A DNA stretch of 64,000 nt from Aphidius gifuensis (lineage: Eukaryota; Arthropoda; Insecta; Hymenoptera; Braconidae), in contig NC_057792.1 of the NCBI RefSeq assembly GCF_014905175.1, positions 17,056,963 through 17,120,962 on the forward strand. The letters are read 5' to 3'. The notes below the pieces were generated by a model. That model was not told the origin of the DNA. It did not search any database and saw only the letters and a program-made list of their open reading frames with translations. Each line of letters opens with the position of its first letter. The first letter of the stretch is position 1. Positions 27,301-42,300 of the stretch are shown here, piece by piece. The position numbers and the translations under genes were made by a program.

Positions 27301-30300
27301 AGCTATAAATTTTAAATTTTATTTTTCAAGTGATTTAATAAAATTAATGTCAAAAAATTTATTTATATCCACTGCTATTATTATTAATTTTTTATATTTT
27401 TTTTTTCATCAAGTTTTAATGGTTTTTATTTGTTTGTTTTTGTGAGCTTTTTTTTTAATAATATAATTGTTGTTTTAAAATTGAGAAAAACATTGTCAAA
27501 GTGATGAAGAAGCTTGAAATAATTTTATTATTTTTATTATATATATTTTTTTTTTTTATTGTGACTCTGGCGTGTAAATGATTTGATATCCCTGCTACCT
27601 TTCATCGGGATAGTACTAATGGCCTTTACTGCGGTTTGGATTAATGGCAAACGCTTCAATGGGTAGTTGAAAATTGTTGGCTCCCTCGTATACTCTTTTA
27701 TTATTATTATTTTTTATTATTTCTTTTTACTGTGATATTAACAACTTTATTTTGTAATTTATCATTTTTCTTAAAACTTTAATAAATGTTATCGATTCAT
27801 CAAAATTAATTAAATATTGATAAATAAAATGAAAATAATTGAGATTTATTTATAAAACTTTTAAGATAACATTATTCAAGTGTTGTTTAAATAATAAAAG
27901 TATAATCTCATGAAAATTTCGTTTAGAAATATTTTTTTTTCGATAAATATGACCTGAAGCAAAAAATGTCGAATTTTGTCTGCAAGTCATGGCAAATTAT
28001 AAAATTGAAAAAAAATAAAAATAATTTAAATTAAGCTCTAAAACTTTTAGGATAATTATATTCAGGCGTATATTTTAATTAAATTAGAATTATATTTTCA
28101 ATCAATATCACAATTAATTGCATTATAAATTAATTAAAGTATATAACTAAATTTTATTTTTTGAATCGATAAAAATGGAAAAAAAAAAATTTAAAAATAC
28201 ATCATTATTGAAAAATTTATGTATATTTGAAAATTGTGAGAATGAAAATTACTGCAGTTACTGGTTTTGCCAGCAGTGATCTTTTATTTTTATTATTTTT
28301 ATTATTACTATTATTATTTATTTTTTTTTCTCTCCATGCGTTTAGGACCTCCCTCATTTTTTCTCCTACAAAACTCTTCTAATTTTTTTTTTTTATTCTT
28401 CTATTTTTTTATCTCTCTTCGTATAATTTTTTTTCTTTTTATATATAATATCTACAGCAATGTGTGGTTTTATTTATTTTATTTTTTTTTTTTTTCGTGA
28501 ACATCATCAGACTGCGGTTGCCAACCACTCACAAAACTTTCCCTCTGGCTGTCTAGCTCATCCAAGAGTGCGACGATAAAAAAAATTACCCCAACTATAT
28601 TCATATGCATTATTTTATTTTTTTAATTTTTTTTTAATGTACATTTTATAATATAGATATACTTGAAAAAAAAAAAAAAAATCAAGCCTAATCAAAATAC
28701 GAAAATAATTAATTTTTTATTATGAAATAAAAATGCAAGATTATTTTTTAATAAAATCATTATTTTTATTTTTAAATATATATTTTTGTAAGAGAGCTTT
28801 TTATAAATTTATTATTCATAAATATAATTTTGTAAGTTTCAAAATTGAAGGGTATAATTTCGTGTATATATATTTAATGGCTGTTTGATATTTTAGAATC
28901 ATCTGAGCCACTTATATACTTGTATCATATCCAATATCGTCAAAGTGGCACTTTGCTCGTTGACATAGTTTACTATTACTAAGAAAAACACTATTTATCT
29001 TCATATTATTATTATTCTCTTTATACTATTTTATTTTCCCAGTAACCCATCTTCTTTATAACATGACTTTCATCAATGAGATCAACAACTTTGACGAATC
29101 ATTTAATCAGCTTTTTTTAAGCTCCATGCGTATTTACATAAATTTTATACAATTTTAAAAAATTATAATTTTTTTATAAATGAAAATTATGTATATTTTT
29201 TTCTTTCTAAATTTAAATGACAATATTTTTTTTATATAAAAAAAATTTAAAGCTCTTTTGACAATTTTTTTATCACGTAACAAAAAAAAGCTTTGTGCAA
29301 AAAAAATTAAAACACAAAATAAAAGATTAAATGTATTTTGAAAATATGGAAATACCTGACAATATGAAAATTTTGTTTTAAAATAAATAGAAAATAAAAA
29401 AAAAAAATAACTATTTATATTCTTTTGAAGGAATAAAAAAAAATAAATGAAATTTCATTTTGAATATATTGTATTATCATATGCAAACATTTGTTTTAAC
29501 AATTGTTTGACATTTGTTGTGTCATGGTGTGTCTATCAAAACGTGAATTGAAAATGAAACATCAGTTTGGTTTATTTACCGTCTTTCTATCATCAACTAT
29601 TTACACAAACTTGAACTATAAATGGATATATCCTCTCAACACGACGAGAACTTTACATTTCCATTTCCTTTTTATTCTCGTAATATATATCAACCTGGTT
29701 TTGCCCATTTCAAAACTATCCATCATGTCAATGTCAGCATCAAATATCCTATTATTGTCATGAAAAATTATATTCAAACTTTTTAAAAAGAATTTTTTAA
29801 TTAAAATTTTTTTATAATAATATTTATTGATTTATTAATGAAAAATTATATTAATTTTAAAATGACAATAAATTATTTTCTATAGTTTATTAAGCTTGGA
29901 AATTAAAAATATGTAAAATAATTTTTCTTTTTTCGTTATTCATGTGATTTTTTTTATAGACTATAATTTAATCAAAAATAAATAGATAAAAGTTAAAAAT
30001 CAAGGTAAAAAAAAATTCGTAAAAAAGTATTTTTAACACCCTCGGTAATTTTATTAAACCATTATTTTAAAATTAAGCCAGCCAAGTTGATTTTATACTT
30101 TTATACCAACTCTGGGTATTTATCTTATTTTTATTTTGTTTGTTTTTCTTTCATGGATAAATAAATCTCTCGTAATTTTATTTTTCTTATTTTTATATAT
30201 TTTATTAAATTTGTTTTTTATTTTCCATTAAGATTTTTTTATTTAAATATAAATCAAATAACTATCAAACAACAAAAAAAAAAGGTGATACTTAATTTTT

Positions 30301-33300
30301 ATATTTTATAAAAATTATTTTTAATTAACATAATAAAAAAAAATTATAATGAAAATTAATTCGACAAGCTGTGTGATATTTTTTTTTTGAAATTTCATAT
30401 ATTCTTTTATTGCAATGTTAATTATTTTTTTCTGTTTTATATTTTTTTCATTATTAAGTCACGTAATTCGTTGGTTTTAATGTCGTGATATTATGTTTAA
30501 TGCAAGTGTCGTTTGTGCAACAGGTGACATCACATTGAATTGTTAGCATTTACCTACTTGATAAAATTTCTTGACATGTATGTCAGTTGAACAAAAAAAT
30601 AAAATAATAATTTCATGTATTTATTTAAAAACTTGTAATGCTAATTTGAATGTGAAATGTATTTTTTTTTCACATTGAAAGTATAAATGCAGCCTCATTT
30701 TAAAATCAATAAAAAATTTATAAAACATTTCATTCATTTTATTCATTCTAAAAATGCAAATTGTTATTGATCTATATATGAATATAACCGAGTGTCTCGT
30801 TGAACTTTAATTTGTTTAAAAAAAAAAGTAAATGAAAAAAAAAAAAAATAAAAACATAATACCGTAGCTCTCTAGTGATTATTGAACCAATCGTAATTAC
30901 GTTAAATTGATTTGCACACTCTCATACACATAACAAACCCCAATATATAATTTGAAAAAAAAAAATTTAATTTATTTCAAAACTCATCACTTTATTAATT
31001 GCAAATGAACTCTATTATTATTGACATCTACATGGAAAATATACAGCTTGATAATTATTCAATTTATATTTCGTAGAAAATTTTTTACAGTATTTTAAAT
31101 ATTTAAATTTTACTTGTGGATTTCTATCGTTTAAATATTATTTTTCTGGTATACTAAAAAATTAATTATTTAACATTCATAAAATATTTATAACTAAAAA
31201 AAAAAATGGGATTATATTCTGAGAAAATATAATGGTTTTATCATTTTTTTTTCCCAAGAATTAAATATATTTTACGAGGAACAAAATTATAATTAATAAT
31301 TAAAAGATAAAAGTTAACATTTTGTAATGAAAATTTCATGTTTTTTTCTTTTTAAAGTTTAAGACAATCAAATAAAAAAAAAAATATGAAAATTAAGTTG
31401 TGAATAGAGCTGAAGGCTGGACTAATACAAAAGTGAGTTAATAACTACTTAGAAACTTCAGGGCTATTTAAATTAATCCAAGAATTTTAGTTGATGAATT
31501 ACATCATGCTACTTAATCTAATTTAAAACTTACAAATTTATATAATAAAATAATAGTACTAGATCAAAATTTTTTATATAGTTATATAATATTTTTGTTC
31601 AAATGATATAAAAAAAAAATATTTAAACAATTTTTGAATACAGTTTTAATTACTGTATTTTCATGTAAAATTTTTTAAAAAATAATAAATATGAATGCAA
31701 AAATTTTACACGTTAATTTTCTTAACATTTAATATTTAAAATATTCATTTTTAATAAAATTATATTATTGATAAAATTTATTAATACAAAAATATAAATA
31801 CAAAATATTTTCCTTACAACAAGTAGATTTTACCATGTGAAAAAAAAAATATATGAATATTATTTAATCAATTAATTTACAGTGGAAAAAAAAAATGTTA
31901 TTATTTATTAGTAATAGTAATAATAAGAGAAAAATAAAATATATATTACCTCATTTTTGATACAACGAGAGGAGTGAAATTTAACTCATTAAATCCCAGC
32001 TCTCGTGAAGCAACGTCAGCGAAATTATTGTATCTCACTTTAGTACAGCCTGGAGTTGACACATCTGTAATTATAAAATTAATTATTAATTTTATGGATA
32101 AAGTTGAAATATATATTTTATAATTATTTATATTAAAACTTTTATATATATTTAATAATTTTTATTTACATTATTATCAAATGCTTGTAAATTAAAAAAA
32201 CTTGATTTATTAAATATTTGATTTATTCATTTATTTATTTAATTTATTTATGATAAAAAATTTCTGTATATATTCATTTTTAAATTATTCATCATTTTCA
32301 TTTTTATATTTTCCATGAGGTTTTTTTTTTCTATAAGCTATGCAATAATGCTTGATAAATAATATTACAACAAAAAGAAAAATACAAAAAAGCATGTAGT
32401 TTCTTTTTTATTCATTTTTTTTTCGCTCATGTAAAAAGTTGAGGAAAATATATATTGATTTCACAACGTGGAAAAGCATCTCTTATATATCAAAAGCTTA
32501 CTCTTTCCTATAAAAAAGATTTTATATATATATTTTTTTTTTCCTTCATAAAGGGTCTATTGTGTTGCACTCATCCATAGTTAATGAGGCGAGAAGAGAC
32601 ACCCGAGAATATCTAATGAACCGAGATGATAACAGTGATACAATCGCTTCATTTTTATATTATTATTACTTTTTTTTTTTTATACTAAACTATACTTTGG
32701 TTTTATTAAATATTTATAAAAACATGATTACACTTTTTTTTTCATTCAATTGTTACGATAATTTATTTGTCGAATAAAAAAAAAATATCTTTACTTTTAA
32801 ATTTTCATTGTATTTATTTTTTCATTTTATATTACAATAGTATGACATCATTACTTCACATTTGACCTATTTGTTATAATTTCATTATTAAATTTATAAA
32901 GAAAAAAAAATTATGAAAAAATAATAAATATTACATGAGAAAATAAAAACAATATTTCCTTTGTAAATAAATTTTTACTTGTCAACAAAACAAATGTAAA
33001 TTTTTTTTTCTAAAAAAAAGTAAAATTGTTTAAATTACTTTCACAAAGTGCTTTATGACATTTTCATCTTATTCTTTGACATGAAATAATATTGTATTTT
33101 TTATTATTTCATTTGTGAAAGATAAATATATTTAAAAAAAAAAAATGAAATAGAAATCTTTTAATTTTATAATATTATAATTATTATATTAAATAAAAGA
33201 TGTTTTAAATAATTTTAACTATTAAGAAAAGATAATGTAAGTGTGTATAGTTAAGAAGCCAATTTAAGTAAGTGGTTTTTTCTGTAAAATGATCATGAAA

Positions 33301-36300
33301 AAAAAGTATGAAAAAAAAAAAATAGTGAGTTGTAGGAAAGAGCTACTATTTCCGTATGGTGTTGGATGGTTGTGTGAAATTTTTACAATATATTTAAATG
33401 TGTGTGTGTGTGTGTTTTAAGTGAAAAAAATATAACCATTTTCCCACACTTTCATAGACAACAGACAGCCACAGAAAACAACAAAAAGACGTAAAGAAAA
33501 ATAAATAATAAGAAAGCTTTTTGATAGAAAAAAAAAAAAAAAAAAAAAATTCATATATAAAGATTGAAGAATATTTACACGGTAAAAAAAAATATGTCCA
33601 TGTTTGTGTACACAGTGTATAAGATATTCATACTCAAGAAATTGCATCTTGACTTAAGACTCAAGTTTTTGTCATTTTTTTTCTTTACATGATGTAATTT
33701 TTCTCTCTGACATGCGGTTTGAGCTTTTATATCAATGAATAACAAAAAAAAAAAATCATAATGATGATGAAAAAAAGTCTATACACTATTATTCATGAAA
33801 AAAATTTTAATTATATTGTTAATGAAGTTTGAAGGGTTTCATGTTGCTCTACCTAAAACGTGAATCAATAATGTATTATATTTTATGAAAATAATTATTT
33901 GTTATTTGATATTTTCAACGTAATTCATTTTAAAATAACTCATTATTAAATGCATAAATTAGTCTTTTTTTATTTTCATTAATCAACTTTCAATTTGATT
34001 TATTTATCACAAAATTATAAAAGGAATTTTAATAAATAATAATTTGAGTTAATTAAAATAGATTTAATAATGTTTTTTTTTTTTTTCAAATATAATATTT
34101 AATAATTAATAGTTATTATTGATAGAAAATTTGAAATTTATTATTTTCAATTTGTCGTTGATTATTGTAATGTTAATTATAATTTAAATGAGTTAAATAA
34201 TTTTTTTTTTTGTCATTATGAAGACTTTTTGAGGTAAAAATAGTTGAATTAATTTCGTTAATGATGTTATGTACAGTTTCTTGATGTTATTATGTCTACA
34301 TGTTTCGCATTAAATTTTGTGTAATGATTGTGAATTGTAAAATCTCATTAACCAAATATACTGAATACGTATAAATTATGCCACGTCAAGATTGACAAAT
34401 TTGTATACTCACTGTTGTTTTGTTAATTAAGACTGAAAATAACTCAAATATTCAAAATATGTAAAAATTTTTTTAATTAAAAATTACGGTTATAATGTCA
34501 TGAAAGTTTTTTTATTATCTTCATTTCATTTTGTTTTTTTATTTTTATACTTATTATAGCATCTTTTTTTATATACAAATACTGTATGATAAGGTGAGGT
34601 CTTTGTTTTGTTTGATAGCTCGTTTATACTTTATGAGAATTTTTGAGGCAACAGCTTATAAAGTTTACCTTCAAACTTTATATCAAAGGAATTTTACAAA
34701 GTTCTATTAAAGTCAGTTGAACTGTTTTTAAAATGATAAAAAAAAATATAAAAAAACAACTACTAATAATAATAAAAAAATAAATATCTAAGCAGATATA
34801 AAAAACCAACTAAAAGTAAGACAAAAAAAAAATTGTCATATAACAAATAAATTTTATAAAAATAATAAAAAAAATGAATATAAAAAGCATTGACAGAAAT
34901 TTATGCATAAAAAAGAAAAAATAAATAAAAAAAAAATTACTAAGCGGATCGTGAATATAAAACTCAAAAGATGAAAAATAAAAAAAAAAAATAAAAAAAA
35001 AATTAACACGTAAAGAGAAGGGATTTATTTTTCTCAGCAACGTGATGTTGAAACGCAGAGTGCATTGAAAGTAATTGAAAAAAGGGAAATAGAAATGAAG
35101 GAATTCATAGTAAAGAAGAATCTTAAAAAATAAAAAAAAATAATAATAATCTTTAAGATATAAAAAAACAAAAAAAAAGGGAGTGGAAAAAAAATGTCAT
35201 GAGAGTTGAAGAAAAATCCCCAACAACGTTTTAAATATTAAGAAAAATTATTGCTATATAAATACTTTTTAAATGAAATAATAAATTAACTCAATAATTT
35301 TACTGTTTATTCATCAAGCTTGATTAAATTTCCGTTAATCATAAATCATAAATATATATTTTACATGAGAATACCAAACATTCGAATTGAATTTAGTTCG
35401 GCTTGTCTGACAATACGTTGAGCATAATCACTGCGGACGAGGCAGAGATTAATGAGACATCTTACCATCAAACTTAACCATTCCATCATCAAGTTGATTA
35501 GTTTGAAATTTTGCCTAGTGGCTATATTCAATAATAATGCTTCTATCGACATGAAAATATAATATGAAACCACTCATCATGGTCAACTCAAATTTCAATA
35601 TAAATAAATCATTCGATAATAAATTTAATTAATCAATTAAACTACATCAATTAAATTTCAAAAAATATAATAATAAATAAATAAATAAATAAATAATAAA
35701 TTAATTTTTTCTTCTCATTTTAAATTATCTAATTAAATTATTTACATTTTTTTTATTGTTGTATTTAATTTCTACAGTTGTATAAAAATTTAATTTGTTT
35801 TAATTAAAAAAATATATATATATTTATCATTATTAATTTAAATTTTAATTAAAAATTATATCTAACCTTTATATTGTGAATTTTGTCATCTAGAAAAAAT
35901 TGGTTTCACACTGGACGATTCATTATTTATTTTTTTTTTATTAATAAATGTATTATGTAGGTAATTAAATGTATAAATTTTTGAGTTATATTAGTTGAAT
36001 TGACAATAATAATAGTCAATGTTAAATGCATCTGATTAACATTCTATATGATGAAATTTATAAACCTAGCATTCATGAAACCTCTGATGCGTGTCTTTAA
36101 ATTTTATACTTATAAACATGTATATTGTCATTTTACCCAGTAAATTCAGTGATGCTTGTTACATTACAAATGTACACATTCAATACAACTACTACTGATG
36201 TTTTCATCTATTTAAAATGTTTGCTTTTATATATCCTCAGAGAAATATATACACACAGACTTAATGGATTTACTACATAAAATTGCTTCAGGCTAAAGTA

Positions 36301-39300
36301 TGCTATCAACTGATAATTTTTATTATCCTTTCATACTAAAAATATTTTCATGGTAGAATTATTTTTACTAACTATTGCCGGTAATTATTATTTTTATTCA
36401 GTGAAAATATTACTTTAATTTTCTTTTTATATCATTGAAATTTTTATCATTTTATTATCATATTATTTTAGTAAAATATTTACCGATTTTTTCATTAGAA
36501 AATGTAATAAATTCAAATTTAAAAAAAAAGAAAACCTGTTTGAAAAAAGGGATGGTTTTTTTTCCAATTTTGACCGACAATAAAATGAAAAAAAGTTATT
36601 GTTTATACAGGTTGATAATAACAATAATAATATTTAAAAAAAAAAAAAAAAAATTGCTGGAAATTATAGTAGCTTGGGTCCAGAGCAACGTTTGAATTAT
36701 TTTGCGTAATAGCATAACCAATCGGTGTTCGCCCCAAGGCACCAGTGATCCCCACAGGATTTCAACGAACCGGAAGACTGGATAAGCTTTTCCAGTAGCT
36801 AAAGAAAATGAATGAAAAAAAAAATTTCTTATATTTTTTTAGCTCTTCATCAAAATAAATAATAATAAAATAATATGATAAAAAAAGATCATTATTTTTT
36901 TGTTTAAAATGTAATAATTTATAAAAAAAAAATTTATAATAAATTATAGTTAAATTTTTTGACCATTGTAAAGCGTGTGACTTTTATGTTTGACTTGCGG
37001 GTATATATATAAAACACACGGATGCTGGGTTGTTGCTGTAAAATCAATATCACAACGCCCAACGAACTTGTATACCCCGCCCTATGTTTCTTTCGTTATA
37101 TCACCTTTATCGTTACTCGCGTTTTTTTTTTATTGTAGCTTTTATATTTTGCTCTCGTTTTGTCCTCAAGACACATGACATGTGTTGATTATTGACTATG
37201 CAATATTGACTGTAAAAATCGGAAGTTTGAAAATCATAAAAATAGAATACATCATTTGAGAGAATATTTTTTTTAAATAGAATTTAGTCAGTAATAATAA
37301 TATGAATCATTTAAATATTATCTATTCAATTATTGACTTAATTTATTTAACTTTATTTTCAAATTATTATCGGACAAGAATTTAAGTGCCTGCTGCACGT
37401 GTTTTCATAATTATCGCTGAATTTATTGACAATTATTATCGATTGATTTTGAATATTCATTTCAAAATTTTGTTAAACTTTAAAAAATTATATTTACTTA
37501 TAGTATTTTAGAATTTTTTAGAGAGTATAAAATACATGATAATTTTATTATGGTGAGGCAAAATTGTTCTGCAAGATTCACTGGTGAATATAATTTTTTT
37601 TTTAGATATTTTGATACTTGTTTCAATACTAATAGAATTACAAATTTCATGAGATTATTAATTCATTAATTTTATAATTACGTTGAAAATAATTTTAATT
37701 GTTTTTAGTTATTATTGAATATTAGCTGACTAGCACAAATTCATTATAAATTATTAAATATGAAAAAAAAAACAAACATTTAAATTAATTAATTAAATTT
37801 ATTTTATTTTGACATTGTTTATATTGTTTTTTGCTTTGTAGAATTGCTCTGTTTAAATTACACATTTCATTTTACTGATAATAATAATAATTCGTTGTTA
37901 AATGTTTGAACTTTTTGAGCAGTGAATCAATTAATTTTTGACAAAGGCAATTATATTACAATTAAATTAAGTTACAATTTCAAGAGAGGTTATATTCTTT
38001 GACATAATTAAACCATTTAAAATATAAAAGTATATAAAATTATATAGAATTTATATATTTAAAAAAATAAGAAATCAGTCTAATAATAACTTTTTTATTT
38101 TTAATAATTTTCAATTTTATTTTTTACATTAAAATTACATGAAAAAAACTTTTGACTTTTTAGAGTGCTCTCCATCAAAACTTTGTAAATGTAATTTGAT
38201 TTTTTTTATTTTCAATTTATCATTATAACAATTTAAGAATGTCGAAGATAAAAATTTAATACAACAGTAATTTTTCTTTTAATTTTTTTTTTTATTCAAT
38301 CATAAATTTATTGAAAATCCAGAAAATAAAAATGTCATTATTGAATTAAGTATGTTAAAACTTTATGAAATAATAGAGTTTGATATGTACAAGCACGATT
38401 TGGTGAGAGAATGATTCAATCAAGTGCAAAAGTTGTTACCAACCAATTGCTCAAGTTTAAATTCAGTGGTTAAACACAAAGACTAACACAACACTTAACA
38501 AATTCAAACTGTATTGAAGACTTTTAATTGAGTTTTAATTTATACAATTTACTTTTACTTTATTCATTTACCAATGACAATAAAATGTAAAAATAAAATA
38601 AAAAAAATAATAACAGAAAACATAAAAAAAATATATTTCATATTTTTAATTTAACTTTTTAAAATATAAAAAATAAACTTTTATTTTTTTTTTTTTTACA
38701 AAGTTTGAAAAACTCATTATACACACAGTCATGATTTTCATTTTCATTCAAATTCAATTTACATTTTATCAAAAACCAAAACATCAATTTCCATGCAATC
38801 CAAACATCTTTTCTTATTTTTTATAAAAAAAAAAAACCTTGATTCTTCATTTCAGCCTAACATCATCCTATTCCGTTGCTTTCTGCTTGTAAACTTTTGC
38901 TGTAAATACTCGTAAAGTTCAATTTGCCGTAACCGCAAAACTTTTTCACGGTATTAAGGAAAAAAAAAAGTAAAAAGAAACAACATATAGAATAAAAGTG
39001 TTTGACCTATGTGAGCACAAAGCTTGCATCGTTGACGAAGAAAAAAAGCTTTACAATGAAAACTTTAAGAAAAAATAAATATATATATAAAAAAATAAAA
39101 TTTAATATAAAAAAGTCACTGATAAAAACAAAAATAAAAAAAAATAAAACAAATTTACCACATGATCGGAAGTAATCCTTTTTTGGAAACAAGCTTTTTT
39201 TTTTTTGGTATTGATCGATTAAAGTGGACAATGAAAAAGGTTTGGTAGACCATATAGACAATGATATCCAACGGTAGTTCGCTTAATTGCTCAAAACTAT

Positions 39301-42300
39301 AAATTTTAAAAGGGTCAGGAAAGTGTCCGTTGTCCAGGCGCTTTTCTCTCTTTATACCACAAAAGTTTTATTAATTTGTGCCAACTAGGATTTTCACATA
39401 GATACCTGTGATATCTAATTCTACAATAGTTTTATATATCATCATTTTGCTTTTACTAACTTTTCGTTATACAATATATATATAAATTTTCATAACTATT
39501 GTTATATCCTATATCTACCCTCATTGTATAATATTATTCTATATACTATTTCACTTTGATAATGTTTTGTTTAATGACTTAACTAATGACAGCTCTCGAG
39601 GGAACTGTTATTAATTTTTGTAAAGGTTACAAAACTTTTTCATTACAAAAAAATTTCGACAGAGTAAATTATGTTGAAATTATTAATTTTATATAACTTA
39701 TTATTCTGAATAATATAAGCAAGTTGTTTTCATATTTAAAATTTTATACAAGCCTGTTAGTGGGAAAAAAAAAAAATGTTGTTTTAAATTTTAGACTGAA
39801 ATATTTAACAATACAAAAATATACATTTCAAATTAAGTATTCAATTTTTTTTTTTAGTTTCAAAATTATTTGATTTATTTATAGATGAAATTTTAATGTG
39901 AAATTTTGTTGATTAAATTTATTAATATATTCAATCAAAATTGCTAATTAATTTCATGAATATTTTAAATACAAGTGTCAAAGTACTTGAAAAGTATTAC
40001 GAAAAAAAAAAAAAAAACATGTTTATTTAATGAAAATTATAATATATGAAATATAACTTATATTAAAATGAAAATTTAAATTAATAAAAGTTGTTAGTAT
40101 GTTTTATTAATAGCCATTTAAATATTTGATATTAATTTCAAAACTTTAATTAACCATCAGAGAATATTTAATACTGTGAATAGAAAAAAAAAATTATTAT
40201 TTTTAATAATTATTTAAAGTAGAAAGTTTACAAAAATTTAAAAAAGAAAAAAAGTCAAATAATAAAGGTAAAAACAATGAATCGTTTGGTTGTTTAACAA
40301 TTAAAAAAAAAATATATTAATCAACTAAATTTAATTAACAATGAAATTCTTGATTGAAATTCAGATAGTGGAAAATTCAATATGGAAATCTGTAAATTAC
40401 AGTAACTCATCAAAGAGATTGTAGATACTGCAGTAGACAAAATACAAGTAAACTAATAATATTAAATTTTTAATTAATAAAAAAAAATCTATTCTAGGTA
40501 TATTAAAAAGTATATTCAATATTATTATTTCAATAAATAAACAAAAAAGCTTTAATCTTTTGCTTTGTTAATATTTGACATTATACTATTTTCTATTCAT
40601 GACCAACCTCCTCACAGTTGATTAAAACAAATCTCTTTTATTTTTTTTCCCCTAATCCCCACATGTGATTGAGCTGTTTTTTTGTTAACCCACAAGTAAA
40701 CAGAATAAAATATTATTTCATAAAGTTAACTTTATTTATTAACTACTGTAAAAATTTTGACCTATTTTGAAGATGAGATTTAACAAAAAACCAAATAAAA
40801 TAAATAAAACTGGGTTAAAAAATTTAGAGAAAGAATAGTGGTGGTATGTCTTCTTAAATATATGTTAACTTGAAAATGTGAGAATAAAATTTATAGTATT
40901 ATTTTTTTTCATTTTTATGATTATATCTTTCTTAAAGTTTTTTCAACATAATGTTTCAACTTATATCGCTTAATACCGACTGTGATGTCGACAAGTACTA
41001 GTACTTCACGGTCTAGATTTTTATATTTTTTTTTCCAACTGTTTTTTTTATTGTGTTTGAGAGTTGGTTGGGCTTAGAGGGTAAAATTATTACAAAGTTT
41101 ATCCTTATATAACACGGAATATAAGGTCTCGTGGGATGATTGCGCAACAGAGGCTAACTGGAAACTTTGCTGGACTCTTGTGGCTTTAATGCTTGTTATT
41201 ACAGTTGATGTACATTCCATGCACTATGTATATTGTAGGGGGGCAGGGGGGTTTTTCTCTTTACTCGTGTTAAATAAAATAAGTACTTGGAAAAAGTTGG
41301 TAATTTGTGACTGTGTGACTTTGGATGCAATTACATATTTTATAAATATATAAATTTATTATTTTCATTGTGTAATTATTGTTGCAGATGATGTGAATTT
41401 TAATGAGACAAGCTGATACTATCAATCTAGAATTTTCATCATTAATTACAGTAATTGGTGAGCTTTGCAATTTTTTTTTTTTATCTATTTCATTTCAATT
41501 TGTAAATTACGAAAGGATTTTCTGTTTAATTTTCAAGTTATAATTTCAACTGTGGTTTATTAATTTTTTTTGTTATTAAAAATTTGGTCATTTAATTTTC
41601 AATTGGAATAAATTTTTTTTCATTTTTCGAATGTTTTTTTATTTATTTATTTATTCAAAATAGCTGCAAGGGAAAATATATTTTTTGTAAATTAAAATAT
41701 TTAGTTTTTCTATTTTGTCTGACTTAAATAATGTCATACTACTTATTTCGAGATTTAGATTTTTTTTTTTATCATCAAGCTGAAAGATAAATTGTAAAAA
41801 TATTTTTACATACTAAGCTGTAGCTTTTATTTGAGTAGCTTAGTTGAATGAAAAAAAATATTAATAAATATAATTTTATAAACAAAATAATAAAGAAATA
41901 AAAATAATTTAAATAAATGTATAAAAAAGTATTTTTTAAATAAAAAGTAAATCATTGCAAAATAAAAAATTTCGATAAGAAGAATTCCTTAAATGTAAAA
42001 GCAAAAATAAAATCTTTGTTGAATTTTCAAGATTGTTTGATAAGAAAAAGATTTTTTTTACAACAAAAATTTAAACATTAAATATTACACTGCTAAAAAA
42101 TAAAAATAAATAGTATTACTATTTTTTTTTTAACGATTTTAAAGAATTTTTAAAAAGTTCAAAGAATAAAGTACCAATAAGTGAACGAAATAGTACTGAA
42201 AAAAAAAAAAAAAAAGATAAAGTCATGGAATGCCTGATAAAAATCTATTTCAAGTAAAATAAAATTTAAACAAAAGTAATCTTTTGTTCTATTTTGTTGT

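Noticed and set aside
29503..29763. 86-codon plus-strand frame in TARP intron 2
   Set aside because: Hydrophobic low-complexity product with no recognisable features; isolated within an intron without clear splice sites.
36990..37178. 62-codon plus-strand frame in a balanced patch
   Set aside because: No domain or signal; the patch looks more like regulatory DNA with a TATA-like core.
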